A stretch of 35,659 nt of DNA from CAIYPH01 sp043744375. Lineage in GTDB: Bacteria; Pseudomonadota; Alphaproteobacteria; Acetobacterales; Acetobacteraceae. The stretch spans positions 1-35,659 of the forward strand of contig JAYTUU010000025.1 in the NCBI GenBank assembly GCA_043744375.1. Reading direction: 5' to 3'. Below, piece by piece: positions 1-8,624 of this stretch; position 1 is the first letter of the stretch; the number at the start of each line of letters is the position of its first letter. Both the position numbers and the translations under genes were made by a program. The notes under the pieces were generated by a model, which was given only the letters and a program-made list of their open reading frames with translations, was not told the origin of the DNA and did not search any database.

Positions 1-256
1 CGCGACGGGGCACGCCCCTTTGATCCCCCCGACTGCTGGCGCCGCAGGCAATGGACATCTCGGACCGCATTGCGATCGCGCGGGAGTTTGGGCTTCGCCG
101 GTGAATGCGGCGAGATCGCGGGGGCTTATCCGAAGGCCGGCCGTCCAGCCGCGAGCAGTCCGGGGTTCCAAGGGCCACTGGCCCTTGGCCGCCGGAGGCG
201 CGCTTACCGTCGCCGCAAACGCACGCCCTTCCGTTGGCCAACCTGCGAATCTCTGC
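1..256. other. Left-edge intergenic region with two dispersed-repeat hairpins
   Basis: No convincing gene is seen here; the open frames that cross it have no recognisable domain. It contains two members of a GC-rich hairpin repeat. One, at 1-30, has GGGGCACGCCCC followed by TTTGATCCC, which is the reverse complement of the GGGATCAAAGGGGC type of repeat. The other, at 161-199, has a perfect 9-base stem and the flank GCCGCCGGAGGC. The region lies downstream of the mbfA-like gene, so the hairpins could also end its transcription. Confidence 0.5.
168..188. repeat. Dispersed GC-rich hairpin repeat, copy A
   Basis: The sequence is a perfect inverted repeat, CCAAGGGCC-ACT-GGCCCTTGG, followed at once by GCCGCCGGAGGC. 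The same design (stem of CAAAGGGCC type, 3-base loop, then GCCGCCGGAGGC) occurs at 18696-18728. It lies about 70 bases beyond the stop codon of the mbfA-like gene. A role in transcript termination or mRNA stability is possible but not shown, because no T-run follows. Confidence 0.6.
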
Positions 257-1213
257 CTAGCTGTTGCCGATCAATATCCCCGTCGCGAACACCAGCACGC
301 CGCCGAAGCCCACCTGCATGGCGGCCGATAGTGGTGGCGTGTCCATGTATTTCCAACGGATCCAGGTAATGACGGCCAACTCGGCAATGACGACGACCAT
401 CGCCAGTACCGTCGCCGTATAAAAATTCGAGACCAGGAAGGGCAGCGTATGCCCGACGCCGCCGAGCACCGTCATCAATCCGCAGATCAGCCCGCGGATC
501 CAGGGCGCGCCACGGCCGGTCAGGCTGCCGTTGTCGGACAGCGCCTCGGCAAACCCCATGGAAATCCCGGCGCCGATCGAGGCGGCCATGCCGACCAGGA
601 ACGCATCCCACGAACTCTGCGTCGCGAAGGCCGCCGCGAACACCGGCGCCAGGGTGGAGACGGAGCCGTCCATCAACCCCACGAGACCCGGTTGGACGAT
701 CCGCAGCAGGAACATCCGCCGCGCGGCCTCGTCCTCCTCCGCCCGCACGCTGGTTGGCAAATTCTCCTGCATCAATTGCTCGGCGCGATGCTCATGCGCC
801 ATTTCCGCCTCGGCGAGATCGCCCAGCAGCTTGCGGATCGAGGCGTCGGTGGAGCGTGACGCCGCCTGCCGATAGAACCGCGCCGCCTCAAGCTCCATGC
901 TTTCGGCCTGGCTGCGCACCATGTCCAGCCGCAGCGGTTGCAACTGCCACACCGGCTTGCGGCTGACGAAGCCGCGGACGTCCTGCCGGCGGATCAGGGG
1001 GATATGCTCGCCGAATTTCTCGCGATAGAGGTCGATCAGCCAGCGCCGATGTTCGTTCTCCTCCGCCGCCATGTCGGTGAAGACCTTGGCCGAGCCGGGA
1101 AATTCGCCCCGCAGGCCTTCGGCGAAATCGAGATAGATGCGGCCGTCCTCCTCCTCCGCCCCGATCGCCAAGGCGAGGATTTCACGCTCGCTCAACTCGC
1201 TGAAATTCCGCAT
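257..1213 (-). CDS. mbfA: Membrane-bound ferritin / VIT1-CCC1-type iron exporter (MbfA-like)
   Basis: The 318-residue protein has two parts. The first ~165 residues are a ferritin-like/rubrerythrin domain with E-x-x-H type metal ligands (for example AAEENEH and AEAEMAHEH). The C-terminal half is a VIT1/CCC1-type transmembrane domain that begins QPGLVGLMDGSVSTLAP and has several hydrophobic helices, including the SIGAGISMGFAEALSD segment. This is the architecture of MbfA, known in Bradyrhizobium and Agrobacterium as an inner-membrane iron exporter that protects against iron and peroxide stress and is controlled by Irr. I could not find a convincing Irr box upstream. It lies downstream of the crotonase-family gene on the same strand, but a strong hairpin separates them, so it is probably transcribed on its own. 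The family call is firm; the metal is inferred. Confidence 0.88.
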   Translation of the reverse strand: MRNFSELSEREILALAIGAEEEDGRIYLDFAEGLRGEFPGSAKVFTDMAAEENEHRRWLIDLYREKFGEHIPLIRRQDVRGFVSRKPVWQLQPLRLDMVRSQAESMELEAARFYRQAASRSTDASIRKLLGDLAEAEMAHEHRAEQLMQENLPTSVRAEEDEAARRMFLLRIVQPGLVGLMDGSVSTLAPVFAAAFATQSSWDAFLVGMAASIGAGISMGFAEALSDNGSLTGRGAPWIRGLICGLMTVLGGVGHTLPFLVSNFYTATVLAMVVVIAELAVITWIRWKYMDTPPLSAAMQVGFGGVLVFATGILIGNS

Positions 1214-1269
1214 TCACACCACCCGCTTCGCCAAGCGGCCTTCCTAGCACGGCCGCCCCGGCCTGTAGA

Positions 1270-1297
1270 CGTGCCGGGCGGATATTCGCCCGGCACG
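1270..1297 (-). terminator. Hairpin between crotonase and mbfA-like genes
   Basis: A perfect 11-base stem (CGTGCCGGGCG / CGCCCGGCACG) with a 6-base loop starts 18 bases beyond the stop codon of the crotonase-family gene. No T-run follows on the minus strand, so it is a terminator-like hairpin, not a canonical intrinsic terminator. Confidence 0.5.
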
Positions 1298-1314
1298 CCC
1301 AGAGATGGTGTCGT

Positions 1315-2115
1315 TCAGCGGCCCGTGAAGACCGGTGCGCGCTTTGCCAGGAACGCTGTCACCGCCTCGCGATGATCTTCCGTCGTATGCGCCAGCGCCT
1401 GCATCGCCGCCGACATCTCCAGAATGGCCGCGAGCGTCATCTCCTGGCCCTGCACCATCAGCCGCTTGGTCATCCGCACGGCCTTGGGCGGGTTGGCGGC
1501 AATCCGGCCGGCCATCGCGCGCGCCGCGTTCATCAACTCGGCATCGGGCACCACCTTGGATACCAGGTGGCATGCCAGAGCCTCCTGCGCGTTCAGGATA
1601 TCGCCGGTGAACGCCATCTCGCACGCCTTGGAGAAGCCGACCACGCGCGGCAGCAGCCACGCGCCGCCATCGCCGGGGATGATGCCGACCTTCACGAAGC
1701 TTTCGGCGAACCGCGCACTCTCGCCGGCGATGCGAATGTCGCACATGCAGGTCAGGTCATTGCCCGCCCCGATCGCCGGCCCGTTGACGGCGGCGATGAT
1801 CGGCACTTCCATCTTCTGGAACGCCAGCGGAATGCGCTGGATGCCCTCGGAGTAGTAGCGCGGCGTCGCCGTCGGGTTCGCCGCCCGATCCGCCATCACT
1901 TCGTGCATCCGCCGGAGATCGCCGCCCGATGAGAACGCGCTGCCGGCCCCCGTCAGAATGGCGCAGCGCACCGACATGTCCGCGTTGATCCGCTCCAGCG
2001 CATTCACCAGCCCGTCGACCATGCCGGCCTCGGAGATCGGATTGCGCATTTCCGGCCGGTTCATCGTGATGGTGACGATGTGGCCATCCTGTTCATAAAG
2101 CACGGCGTCGTTCAT
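1315..2115 (-). CDS. Enoyl-CoA hydratase/isomerase (crotonase) family protein with altered catalytic positions
   Basis: The 266-residue protein has the full crotonase fold signature: the SGGDLRRM oxyanion segment, then NGPAIGAGNDLTCMCD, then VKVGIIPGDGGAWLLPR. Its size is normal for the family. By alignment in my head to rat enoyl-CoA hydratase, the position of catalytic Glu144 is Asp (in GAGNDL) and that of Glu164 is Phe (in AESFVKVG). A standard hydratase reaction is therefore doubtful; an isomerase, a hydrolase or another crotonase reaction on a CoA ester is possible. The ATG is well placed behind GAGGAA at 8 bases. It follows the penicillin-acylase-family gene on the same strand, with an A/T-rich double-hairpin repeat between them, so co-transcription is uncertain. 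Confidence 0.85.
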   Translation of the reverse strand: MNDAVLYEQDGHIVTITMNRPEMRNPISEAGMVDGLVNALERINADMSVRCAILTGAGSAFSSGGDLRRMHEVMADRAANPTATPRYYSEGIQRIPLAFQKMEVPIIAAVNGPAIGAGNDLTCMCDIRIAGESARFAESFVKVGIIPGDGGAWLLPRVVGFSKACEMAFTGDILNAQEALACHLVSKVVPDAELMNAARAMAGRIAANPPKAVRMTKRLMVQGQEMTLAAILEMSAAMQALAHTTEDHREAVTAFLAKRAPVFTGR

Positions 2116-2136
2116 TCGCTGCTTCCTCTTATGGGT

Positions 2137-2205
2137 GAAAGTTTTTTGGTTCTTTTTTTCAAAAAAGAACAGCGCTTCTTTTTAAAAAAAGAAGCAAAAA
2201 CTTCT
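2137..2205. repeat. A/T-rich double-hairpin repeat, copy 1
   Basis: Two 22-base inverted repeats lie in tandem, at 2149-2170 (GTTCTTTTTTTC-type arm) and 2174-2195 (GCTTCTTTTT-type arm). Outer arms AAAGTTTTTTG and CAAAAACTTC can pair around them, giving a possible three-way junction. A nearly identical copy lies at 28085-28153. Its runs of T and A on both strands would let it work as a terminator in either direction. It fills the gap between the acylase and crotonase genes. Confidence 0.85.
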
Positions 2206-2211
2206 CTCCCG

Positions 2212-4539
2212 TTAAGTCGGTTCGATGACCGTCGTTGCTACCAGATCGGCTTCGACGCCGGCGCGGGTCAGATGGATCGTGTGATAGCCGCCGCGCAGCC
2301 ATGGGTTGAACTGGTCGCGGTAGTGCGGGCTGCCGGGCACGCCGGAATTGCCGATATTCTGCACGGCCCGGAACGACTCCGGCGCGGCGAAGTCCACGAC
2401 CATCCGGTATTCCGCGCCCGATCCGGCATTGTGCGGCGGCAACTCGCCGCCGGTGTTGCGAATGGTGTGGGACCCGCCATTCACCGCGGCCGGCCCGACG
2501 TCGAAGGCGGTCGTGTTCGCTGCGTCCGATAGCGGGTGCCGCCAATGCGCGATATGGACGCGGCCCCAGCCCCACGCGGCGCGATCCGCCCCCAACCGCG
2601 CGGTCAGCACGGCGATGCTCTCCTGCGCTACTGCCGCGACGTTCGCGGCCAGACCATCGGCGAAGAACCCGGCGACGGTGCCCTCCAGCACGCAGGTGCA
2701 CAGGCCGGTCTGCTGCTGCGTCAGATCGATCAGATGCGCCGGCAGATGCTTGGCCAGCACGCGCCGGTTCCAGATCGCCATGAACGTCTCGAATAGCGTT
2801 GGTGCGGCGGTCTCGGTCTCGTAGAAGAAATCCCAACCGCTGAGTATCGCGGCGACCTCGCGGGCCGCCGCCCCAGTATCACCGGCCAAAGCAGCCAGAA
2901 TGAACGGCACTGTTCGTTCGGCGCGGCTGTTCTTCACATCGTTCTGCAACGCCACATTGGCCGCCACATCCATCTTCCCGGCGGCATCGAACACTTCCGC
3001 CAGCCGTACGCCGCGGTGGCCCTGCGAATAGGCGCCGTAGATCGGGAACGGATAGTCCGGCCCGACGATCCGCTGGTTCGCGCTGGCGACTGTCCCCGAG
3101 GCCGGGTCATGCCGATGCGGCATCGCCTCGAACGGGATGTATCCGCACCACTGATCCGTGGGGTTGTTGGCGTCACGCACCCCCGGCCAGACGCGGCCGC
3201 GGAGCGGAATGCGACCGCACATCTGGTAGCCGATATGCCCGTTCCGATCGGCATAGATGTAGTTGAACACGGCCACCGACCAATCCCGCAGCACCGCGCG
3301 GAAGCCGTCCCATGTCTTGACCCGGCCGAGACCGAGGATGGCTCTGAGATCGTCTATATGCTCCATGCCCACCCAGCGCAGCGCCATCGGCGCGTCGCCG
3401 TTCGCCTCGATCGGCGGCACGAGCGCGTTGACGATGGGCCCGCGCACGGTCGAACGCACGACCAAATCGCGCGCCGCCTCGCCGCGCACCTTGATCGCCA
3501 CCGTGCGGCGGGTGAAATGCTTCCAGCCGGCACCATCGCGATACTGGCTGGCGTCGGCGGGGTTGACCTCCTCGCGATACAAATCGCGGGTCGAGGCCAT
3601 GTTGTTCGTCAGGCTCCACGCCGCCGTGCCGTTGCTGCCATACCAGAAGCCGGGAATGCCCGGATGCCCGCAGCCGGCGGCGTCATCCTCCGGCCCATGC
3701 AGCGCGAATTCGTACCAGCTTGCGGGGATCCAGAACGGCTGATGCGGATCCCCCGCGATCACCGGCCGCCCGCCGGCCGCTTTCTTGCCGTCGATCGCCC
3801 AGTTGTTGCTGCCGGTCGCATCATCGGTGCCCGCCGCCTGGCTGCCTGGCATCGCGTAATCTGGTACGGTCGCGCCGGGCAGCACGAGGTTCTCCGAGGC
3901 TTCGGGCGTTAGATACGCGGTGCGCAACCCCTCCGGCAGCAGCCGGGACGCCTCAGCCGCTATCAGGCGATCGATGCGGCCGTTCAATGACCACCAGAAC
4001 CCCCGGGCCGTCGCGATCACGTCGCGCACGGTGAACGGTTCGGGCGCATAGCCGAGCATCCGGAATTCGACCGGCAGATCGGCTCCCATCGCCGTGATCC
4101 CCGCGTTGATGCCGGCGACGAACGCCGTGACGATGGCCTTCGTCGCGGGGTCGATCAGGTGCACCTCGCGGTCGCTGATCAGGTCGATCCCGACCGTCAG
4201 ATGGGCGGCATCGGCCGCGACATAGGCGGCGCCGAGGATTTCCGCCTGCCGCCCCAGCGCACGCCGGCGCAGCCGGTCCATCTGCCAGAGCCGATCCTCG
4301 GCCATTGCCAGCCCGAGGCCGAAATACACGTCGGAGGTATGGGCAGCGTAGATATGCGGCACCCCGGCCTTGTCGCGCAGAATCTCCACCTGCCCGATCA
4401 CGGCCGCGCGTACCCGCCGATCCCGTGGCGCCGCCTGGCGTGCGAGCCAGGCATCGCGGGCGGCGGCGAAAGTGCCGGCGTCGGCGACCGGACTGTCCCC
4501 GCGCAGGGCGGAGAGAATGGCGGCGTCGTCTAGGGGCAT
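2212..4539 (-). CDS. Penicillin acylase family amidohydrolase (Ntn hydrolase), no signal peptide
   Basis: The 775-residue protein is a penicillin-acylase-family N-terminal-nucleophile hydrolase. It begins the conserved region with VEILRDKAGVPHIYA near residue 51, and TGSNNWAIDG places the autoprocessing Gly-Ser junction at Gly243-Ser244, with Ser244 as the predicted nucleophile of the beta chain. The later GSNGTAAWSLTNN segment is typical too. Family members cleave amides such as penicillin G, N-acyl homoserine lactones or other N-acyl amines. Unlike the periplasmic enzymes, it starts with no signal peptide, so it should act in the cytoplasm. The start sits behind GGAAA at 6 bases. It follows the two ABC permease genes by 35 bases, which suggests that it cleaves a compound the transporter brings in. 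The substrate is unknown. Confidence 0.88.
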   Translation of the reverse strand: MPLDDAAILSALRGDSPVADAGTFAAARDAWLARQAAPRDRRVRAAVIGQVEILRDKAGVPHIYAAHTSDVYFGLGLAMAEDRLWQMDRLRRRALGRQAEILGAAYVAADAAHLTVGIDLISDREVHLIDPATKAIVTAFVAGINAGITAMGADLPVEFRMLGYAPEPFTVRDVIATARGFWWSLNGRIDRLIAAEASRLLPEGLRTAYLTPEASENLVLPGATVPDYAMPGSQAAGTDDATGSNNWAIDGKKAAGGRPVIAGDPHQPFWIPASWYEFALHGPEDDAAGCGHPGIPGFWYGSNGTAAWSLTNNMASTRDLYREEVNPADASQYRDGAGWKHFTRRTVAIKVRGEAARDLVVRSTVRGPIVNALVPPIEANGDAPMALRWVGMEHIDDLRAILGLGRVKTWDGFRAVLRDWSVAVFNYIYADRNGHIGYQMCGRIPLRGRVWPGVRDANNPTDQWCGYIPFEAMPHRHDPASGTVASANQRIVGPDYPFPIYGAYSQGHRGVRLAEVFDAAGKMDVAANVALQNDVKNSRAERTVPFILAALAGDTGAAAREVAAILSGWDFFYETETAAPTLFETFMAIWNRRVLAKHLPAHLIDLTQQQTGLCTCVLEGTVAGFFADGLAANVAAVAQESIAVLTARLGADRAAWGWGRVHIAHWRHPLSDAANTTAFDVGPAAVNGGSHTIRNTGGELPPHNAGSGAEYRMVVDFAAPESFRAVQNIGNSGVPGSPHYRDQFNPWLRGGYHTIHLTRAGVEADLVATTVIEPT

Positions 4540-4574
4540 TGGAAGTTTCCTTGGCCTGTCAGCATGAAACGGTC

Positions 4575-5375
4575 TTACTCTCGGCGTGCGGGCCGGCGCG
4601 TCAATTCCAGAGCCAGGACGGTGCCGACCGAGAGGACCACCAGGATCGTCGAAATAGCGGCGATGGTCGGCTCGATCTGGTCGCGCAAGGCGTTGAACAT
4701 CCGCCGCGGCAGCGTCGCGTATTCCCCGCCGGAAATAAAGTAGGAGACGATCACTTCATCGAACGAGGAAATGAATGCCAGCAATGCGCCGGACAGCACG
4801 GGCAACCGGATCTGCGGCAAGGTGATCAACCAGAACGCTCGCAACCATGACGCCCCCAGGCTGCGTGCGACCAGTTCCTGCGCCATGTCGTAGCTGCGCA
4901 ATCCCGCGCTCACGCTGATCACCACGAATGGCAGTGCCAGCATTGCATGCGCCAGGACCAGCCCGGTGATCGTGTTGTTCAGGCCCAGCAGCGCATAGAC
5001 ATAGAAGATGCCGACGGCTGTGAGGATCACGGGAACGAGCAAGGGGGCCAGGACCAGCATCCGCAACAGCCCGGTCGCGCGGAATCCTCCGAGGTGCAAC
5101 CCGTAGGCGGCGGCGGTGCCGATCGGGGTTACGACGATTGTCGTCAGCACCGAGACCTGCACGCTCATCCAGGCCGCATCGCGCCACTCCACCGAGCCGA
5201 ACAGCGCCTCATACCAACGCAACGAATACGCGCGCGGCGGGAACTCCAGCAGCGACGAACTGGAGAACGACAGCGGAATGACGATCAGCACCGGCACGAC
5301 CAGGAACGCGATGACGACGCCGGCGAGAGCATAGAGCCAGATGCGCGATAATGCCGGAACGAATTCTTCGTTCAC
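4575..5375 (-). CDS. ABC transporter permease, PotC-like (polyamine/opine type)
   Basis: This 266-residue inner-membrane protein has about six hydrophobic helices and the permease EAA loop (ELVARSLGASWLRAFWLITL), which contacts the ATPase. The segment SSFDEVIVSYFISG is typical of PotC/YdcV-type permeases. It begins with GTG, preceded by GAAGAG at 8 bases, and follows the partner permease by 19 bases. With the second permease, the ATPase and the binding protein it forms a complete polyamine/opine-type importer. The substrate cannot be told from the sequence. Confidence 0.87.
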   Translation of the reverse strand: MNEEFVPALSRIWLYALAGVVIAFLVVPVLIVIPLSFSSSSLLEFPPRAYSLRWYEALFGSVEWRDAAWMSVQVSVLTTIVVTPIGTAAAYGLHLGGFRATGLLRMLVLAPLLVPVILTAVGIFYVYALLGLNNTITGLVLAHAMLALPFVVISVSAGLRSYDMAQELVARSLGASWLRAFWLITLPQIRLPVLSGALLAFISSFDEVIVSYFISGGEYATLPRRMFNALRDQIEPTIAAISTILVVLSVGTVLALELTRRPARRE

Positions 5376-5394
5376 GAGCGTCGCTCTTCGGCGC

Positions 5395-6288
5395 TCACGA
5401 GCCGCCCACCTCGGTCAATCGCCGCAGCGGGAACAGCCGTGAGAAGCCCCAGAACACAAGGATGGTCACGACGAACAATACCACCCCAAGCGAACTGGCG
5501 GCTCCCCAGTTGAAATAGGTCGCGACATTCTGCTGGATTTTCATCGAGATCGTTGTCACTCGCCCGCCGCCCAGGAATTGCGGCGTGATGTAGAAGCCGA
5601 GGCAGATGATGAAGACCATCACCGTTCCTGCCGCCAGGCCGGGGATGGAGAGCGGCAGATAGACCTTCCAGAACGCGGTTACAGGACTGGCCCCCAGGCT
5701 TGCCGCCGCCCGCACATAATCTCGATTGATCGCCCGCATGTTGGCATACAGCGGCAGCACCAGGAACGGGATCATGATGTGCAGCATGCCGATCACCGTG
5801 CCGGTAAAATTATGCACCAGTTGCAATGGCGCATCAATGACGCCCCAGTTCATCAGCACCGAATTTACGATGCCGCGGCGTTGCAGGATGACCAGCCACG
5901 CATAGGTCCGTACCAGCAGCGCCGTCCAGAACGGCACCAGCACCAGCATCAGACAAATGGATGCGGCCCGTGGCGGCAACATCGCGATCATATAGGCCAC
6001 CGGGTAGCCCAGCAGCACGGACAGGACCGTCACCAGCACGCTCAACTGAAACGTTGTCAGAAATATCGACACATAGGCCGGTTCGCTCACCATGCGCGTG
6101 TAGTTCTCGATGGTGAACCCGTCCTGCTCGAAGAACGACAACCAGAACAGCCACCCCACGGGAATGAACAGCAGTGCGCCCAGGATCAGGAACGACGGCG
6201 CGGTCAGGCTGGCCAGGATCGACTGCTCGCGGCTTGCATCGGCGCGGATCCCGGCCTCGTTCAGGCCCATCCCATTCGATCCGCTCAA
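5395..6288 (-). CDS. ABC transporter permease, PotB-like (polyamine/opine type)
   Basis: This 297-residue permease has a short cytoplasmic lead, a first helix near residues 30-55 and an EAA loop (VRAAASLGASPVTAFWKVYL) followed by PLSIPGLAAG. This matches PotB/YdcU-type permeases. Starting at TTG gives a 4-base overlap with the stop of the ATPase gene. An ATG 18 bases further on (position 6270), behind GAGCGGA, is an equally good start and would shorten the protein by six residues. It pairs with the PotC-like permease next downstream. Confidence 0.86.
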   Translation of the reverse strand: MSGSNGMGLNEAGIRADASREQSILASLTAPSFLILGALLFIPVGWLFWLSFFEQDGFTIENYTRMVSEPAYVSIFLTTFQLSVLVTVLSVLLGYPVAYMIAMLPPRAASICLMLVLVPFWTALLVRTYAWLVILQRRGIVNSVLMNWGVIDAPLQLVHNFTGTVIGMLHIMIPFLVLPLYANMRAINRDYVRAAASLGASPVTAFWKVYLPLSIPGLAAGTVMVFIICLGFYITPQFLGGGRVTTISMKIQQNVATYFNWGAASSLGVVLFVVTILVFWGFSRLFPLRRLTEVGGS

Positions 6289-7349
6289 GGTGCGGGCACC
6301 AGCAAGGTATCCGCGGGGTCGAAGCCAAGCCGCACCTGGGCGCCCGCCACGGGGAGCGTTGCTGCCCGGCCGGCGCGGGCATATTCGCGCAACGTCACGA
6401 TCGCGCCGTCGCCGATGCGCACATCAATCCGGATCGAGTCGCCCTGGTAGACGACATCGGCCACCACGGCATCGATGCCGTTCAACTCCGCCCCACCGCC
6501 CAGCACCAGCTTCTCGGGACGCAGCACCAGCAGATGCGCCCCATCCGCCACGGGCCGTGGCAGCCGCAGAACCTCGTCCCGCCAATGCGCCACGCCGGCG
6601 GTCACATGGACCGGCAGGAACGCCGAGTCGCCGATGAAGTCGGCTACGAAGTGACTGGTCGGCGCCTCATAAAGCCGCTGCGGCGTGTCGATCTGGCGAA
6701 TGCGCCCGTCATCGATGACCGCTATCCGATCCGACAGCGTTAGTGCCTCGCGTTGGTCATGCGTCACGTAAATCACGGTTGTACCCAGCCGCTTGTGCAA
6801 GTGCCGTAACTCGATCTGCATCTGCTCGCGCAACTTCTTGTCCAGCGCCGACAGCGGCTCATCCATCAGCAATATGCCAGGCTCGAACACAATCGCACGC
6901 GCCAACGCCACGCGCTGCCGCTGCCCGCCCGATAACTGATCCACCCGCCTTTCGCCCAAAGCGCCAAGCTGCACCAGCTCCAATGTTGCCCGCACCAGCC
7001 GCTCCCGTTCGGCACTCGCTACCCCGCGGAGCACAAGCGGGAACGCGACGTTCGCGGCCACATCCATGTGCGGAAACAACGCATAGGACTGGAACACCAC
7101 GCCCAGATTGCGCTTGTGCGGCGGCGTTCGCACCATCTCCACGCCGCCGAACTTCACACTCCCCGCATCCGGCCGCGTGAACCCGGCCATGATCATCAAT
7201 AATGTCGTCTTGCCCGAACCCGACGGACCCAACAGCGTCAGGAACTCGCCCTGCGCCACATCCAAATCAACCCCATCCAATGCTGCCACTCGCCCGTAGC
7301 GTCGCACCAACCCACGAACCGCAATGGGCAAGGCTCCCGCGGCGGTCAT
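6285..7349 (-). CDS. ABC transporter ATP-binding protein, PotA-like
   Basis: The protein is 354 residues long if started at the ATG at 7349 (MTAAGALPIAVRG). The open frame runs further upstream, to 7448, but that part is low-complexity and lies in a dispersed repeat, so I reject it. It has Walker A GPSGSGKTT (41-49), signature LSGGQ (139-143), Walker B ILLMDEP, the D-loop SALD and the H-loop VTHDQ. A C-terminal TOBE-type domain follows, as in PotA, MalK and UgpC. It energises the two permeases encoded just downstream, whose first gene overlaps its stop. It is the only ABC ATPase gene in the window, so the other two importers here must borrow an ATPase. Confidence 0.9.
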   Translation of the reverse strand: MTAAGALPIAVRGLVRRYGRVAALDGVDLDVAQGEFLTLLGPSGSGKTTLLMIMAGFTRPDAGSVKFGGVEMVRTPPHKRNLGVVFQSYALFPHMDVAANVAFPLVLRGVASAERERLVRATLELVQLGALGERRVDQLSGGQRQRVALARAIVFEPGILLMDEPLSALDKKLREQMQIELRHLHKRLGTTVIYVTHDQREALTLSDRIAVIDDGRIRQIDTPQRLYEAPTSHFVADFIGDSAFLPVHVTAGVAHWRDEVLRLPRPVADGAHLLVLRPEKLVLGGGAELNGIDAVVADVVYQGDSIRIDVRIGDGAIVTLREYARAGRAATLPVAGAQVRLGFDPADTLLVPAP

Positions 7350-7379
7350 GGGCGGAGGCCGGAGGGGAAGGAAGCAAGG

Positions 7380-7420
7380 CGAGGGCGCTGCCCTCGACCC
7401 GGCGGGGCATTGCCCCTGGC
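7380..7420. repeat. GC-rich twin-hairpin repeat inside the transporter operon
   Basis: Two small hairpins follow each other: GAGGGCGCTGCCCTC (7381-7395) and GGGGCATTGCCCC (7404-7416). A degenerate relative lies at 9955-9997. The repeat fills most of the 100-base gap between the binding-protein and ATPase genes. It might help to set different expression levels for the abundant binding protein and the membrane parts; that is an inference. Confidence 0.55.
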
Positions 7421-7449
7421 CTTGCTTCTCGCCCCCCGCCGCCCGCACA

Positions 7450-8481
7450 TCACTGTTGCAGGAACGCGTCCATGCGTTCGGTGAGTTTGGTAAGATTTTC
7501 GCGCCAGTAGTCGAAGTTCATGAACGTCTGTTTCGCGGTGTTTTCAGGCGAAGAGTTGATCTTCCCGACCGCCTCGGCCGGAATTTTGCCGGTTGCGAAG
7601 GCGCCCGCGTTGACTGGTCCGTAGTCGATGTATTGCGGGATATTCGCCTGCAATTCCGCCGAGACCATCATTGCGATCGCCTTCTGCGCCAGCGCGATAT
7701 TCTTCGCGCCCTTCGGAATGATCAGACAATCCGCGTTGAAGATCCCTTGGTTATAGGTGATGGCGGCCTTCGCGCCGTCCTTGATCACCGCACCGGCGCG
7801 GCCGTTCCAGATCGCGACGATGTCGGCCTCGCCGTCTTTCAGCAATTGTGCGGATTGGGCGCCCGAGGCCCACCAGGCCACCACGCTCGGCTTGATCCGC
7901 GCCAGGCTCTTCAGCGCGCGCTCGACATCGAGCGGATACAGCTTGGCGGGATCGACGCCGTCGGCCATCAGCGCGATCTCGAACGTCTCGCCGGCGCCGC
8001 GGCTGAGCGAGCGGGTGCCCGGGAACTTCTTCGTGTCCCAGAAATCCGCCCAGGTCTGCGGCCCGTTCTGGCCGAATTTCTGCGTGTTCCAGGCGATGAC
8101 CGTCGAGTAGTAGATGACCCCGATCCAGTCCTTGTGGACCATCGCCTTGTCGATGCCTTCGGTCTTGATCACCGCGTAGTCGAGCGGCTCGAACAGCCCT
8201 TCGGCGGAACCGCGCGCGCAGCTCGCAGCACCGAGATCGGCTACATCCCACTTCACCGCATTGGCCCCCACCTGGGCGCGCACGTCGGCGATGCCGGTGA
8301 GAGTGTCCTCCTTGATGACGATGTTCAGCGCCTTCTCGATCGGGTCGAGCAGCGCCTTGCGCTGCGCCGCCTGATAGGCGCCCCCGAAAGAGGCAAAGGT
8401 CAATGTCGTCTGCGCCGTCGCTGGCAGTGCGACGGCAACGCTGAGCAACGTCGCGACGCCCAGGCTCTTCATCAGGCTCAT
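7450..8481 (-). CDS. Extracellular solute-binding protein, PotD/PotF-like
   Basis: The 343-residue protein starts with a clear Sec signal peptide (MSLMKSLGVATLLSVAVALP, cleavage near ATA-Q at residues 22-24). The mature part opens with TLTFASFGGAYQ, typical of the polyamine/opine/iron class of periplasmic binding proteins (SBP_bac_8 type). It is the first gene of the unit and should capture the substrate in the periplasm for the PotABC-like importer. The ATG has AGGGGG 6 bases upstream. Its neighbours (acylase, FAD amine oxidase) favour an amine or N-acylated amine as ligand over iron, but the ligand is not determined by sequence. Confidence 0.88.
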   Translation of the reverse strand: MSLMKSLGVATLLSVAVALPATAQTTLTFASFGGAYQAAQRKALLDPIEKALNIVIKEDTLTGIADVRAQVGANAVKWDVADLGAASCARGSAEGLFEPLDYAVIKTEGIDKAMVHKDWIGVIYYSTVIAWNTQKFGQNGPQTWADFWDTKKFPGTRSLSRGAGETFEIALMADGVDPAKLYPLDVERALKSLARIKPSVVAWWASGAQSAQLLKDGEADIVAIWNGRAGAVIKDGAKAAITYNQGIFNADCLIIPKGAKNIALAQKAIAMMVSAELQANIPQYIDYGPVNAGAFATGKIPAEAVGKINSSPENTAKQTFMNFDYWRENLTKLTERMDAFLQQ

Positions 8482-8522
8482 CGGTGGCCCCCTACATTCT
8501 TTTGAACGCGTGTCTTGCGCGC

Positions 8523-8552
8523 ATCATCGACCGGGATTGCCCGGCCCGCCAA
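8523..8552 (-). promoter_or_regulatory. Possible sigma70-type promoter for the transporter operon
   Basis: On the minus strand a TTGGCG box (8552-8547) is followed after 18 bases by GATGAT (8528-8523), about 40 bases before the binding-protein start codon. The match to consensus is moderate, so this is a suggestion only. Confidence 0.25.
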
Positions 8553-8560
8553 GAGGAAAA

Positions 8561-8590
8561 TTGCCGCCGACCCCGACTGCGGGTTACGAT
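8561..8590 (+). promoter_or_regulatory. Possible sigma70-type promoter for the FAD oxidoreductase
   Basis: TTGCCG (8561-8566) and TACGAT (8585-8590) are 18 bases apart and lie 35 bases before the GTG start. This 143-base divergent region would hold the control sites for both the transporter operon and the oxidase, fitting joint regulation. Confidence 0.33.
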
Positions 8591-8624
8591 TTCGAAAATA
8601 ACCTCGTTTTGACTGGAGGCCCGC

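Noticed and set aside
20..331. Plus-strand open frame at the left edge
   Set aside because: It overlaps the mbfA-like gene and a hairpin repeat and looks like random high-GC sequence.
2137..2205. CRISPR or tRNA-like structure
   Set aside because: The element has only two different hairpins, no regular spacers and no conserved tRNA bases; its second copy lies 26 kb away.
7350..7448. N-terminal extension of the PotA-like ATPase
   Set aside because: It consists of the GC-rich repeat and low-complexity residues; the ATPase domain begins just after the ATG at 7349.
7324..8505. Plus-strand open frame of 393 codons
   Set aside because: It is antisense to the PotD-like binding protein, which has a clear signal peptide and family motifs.
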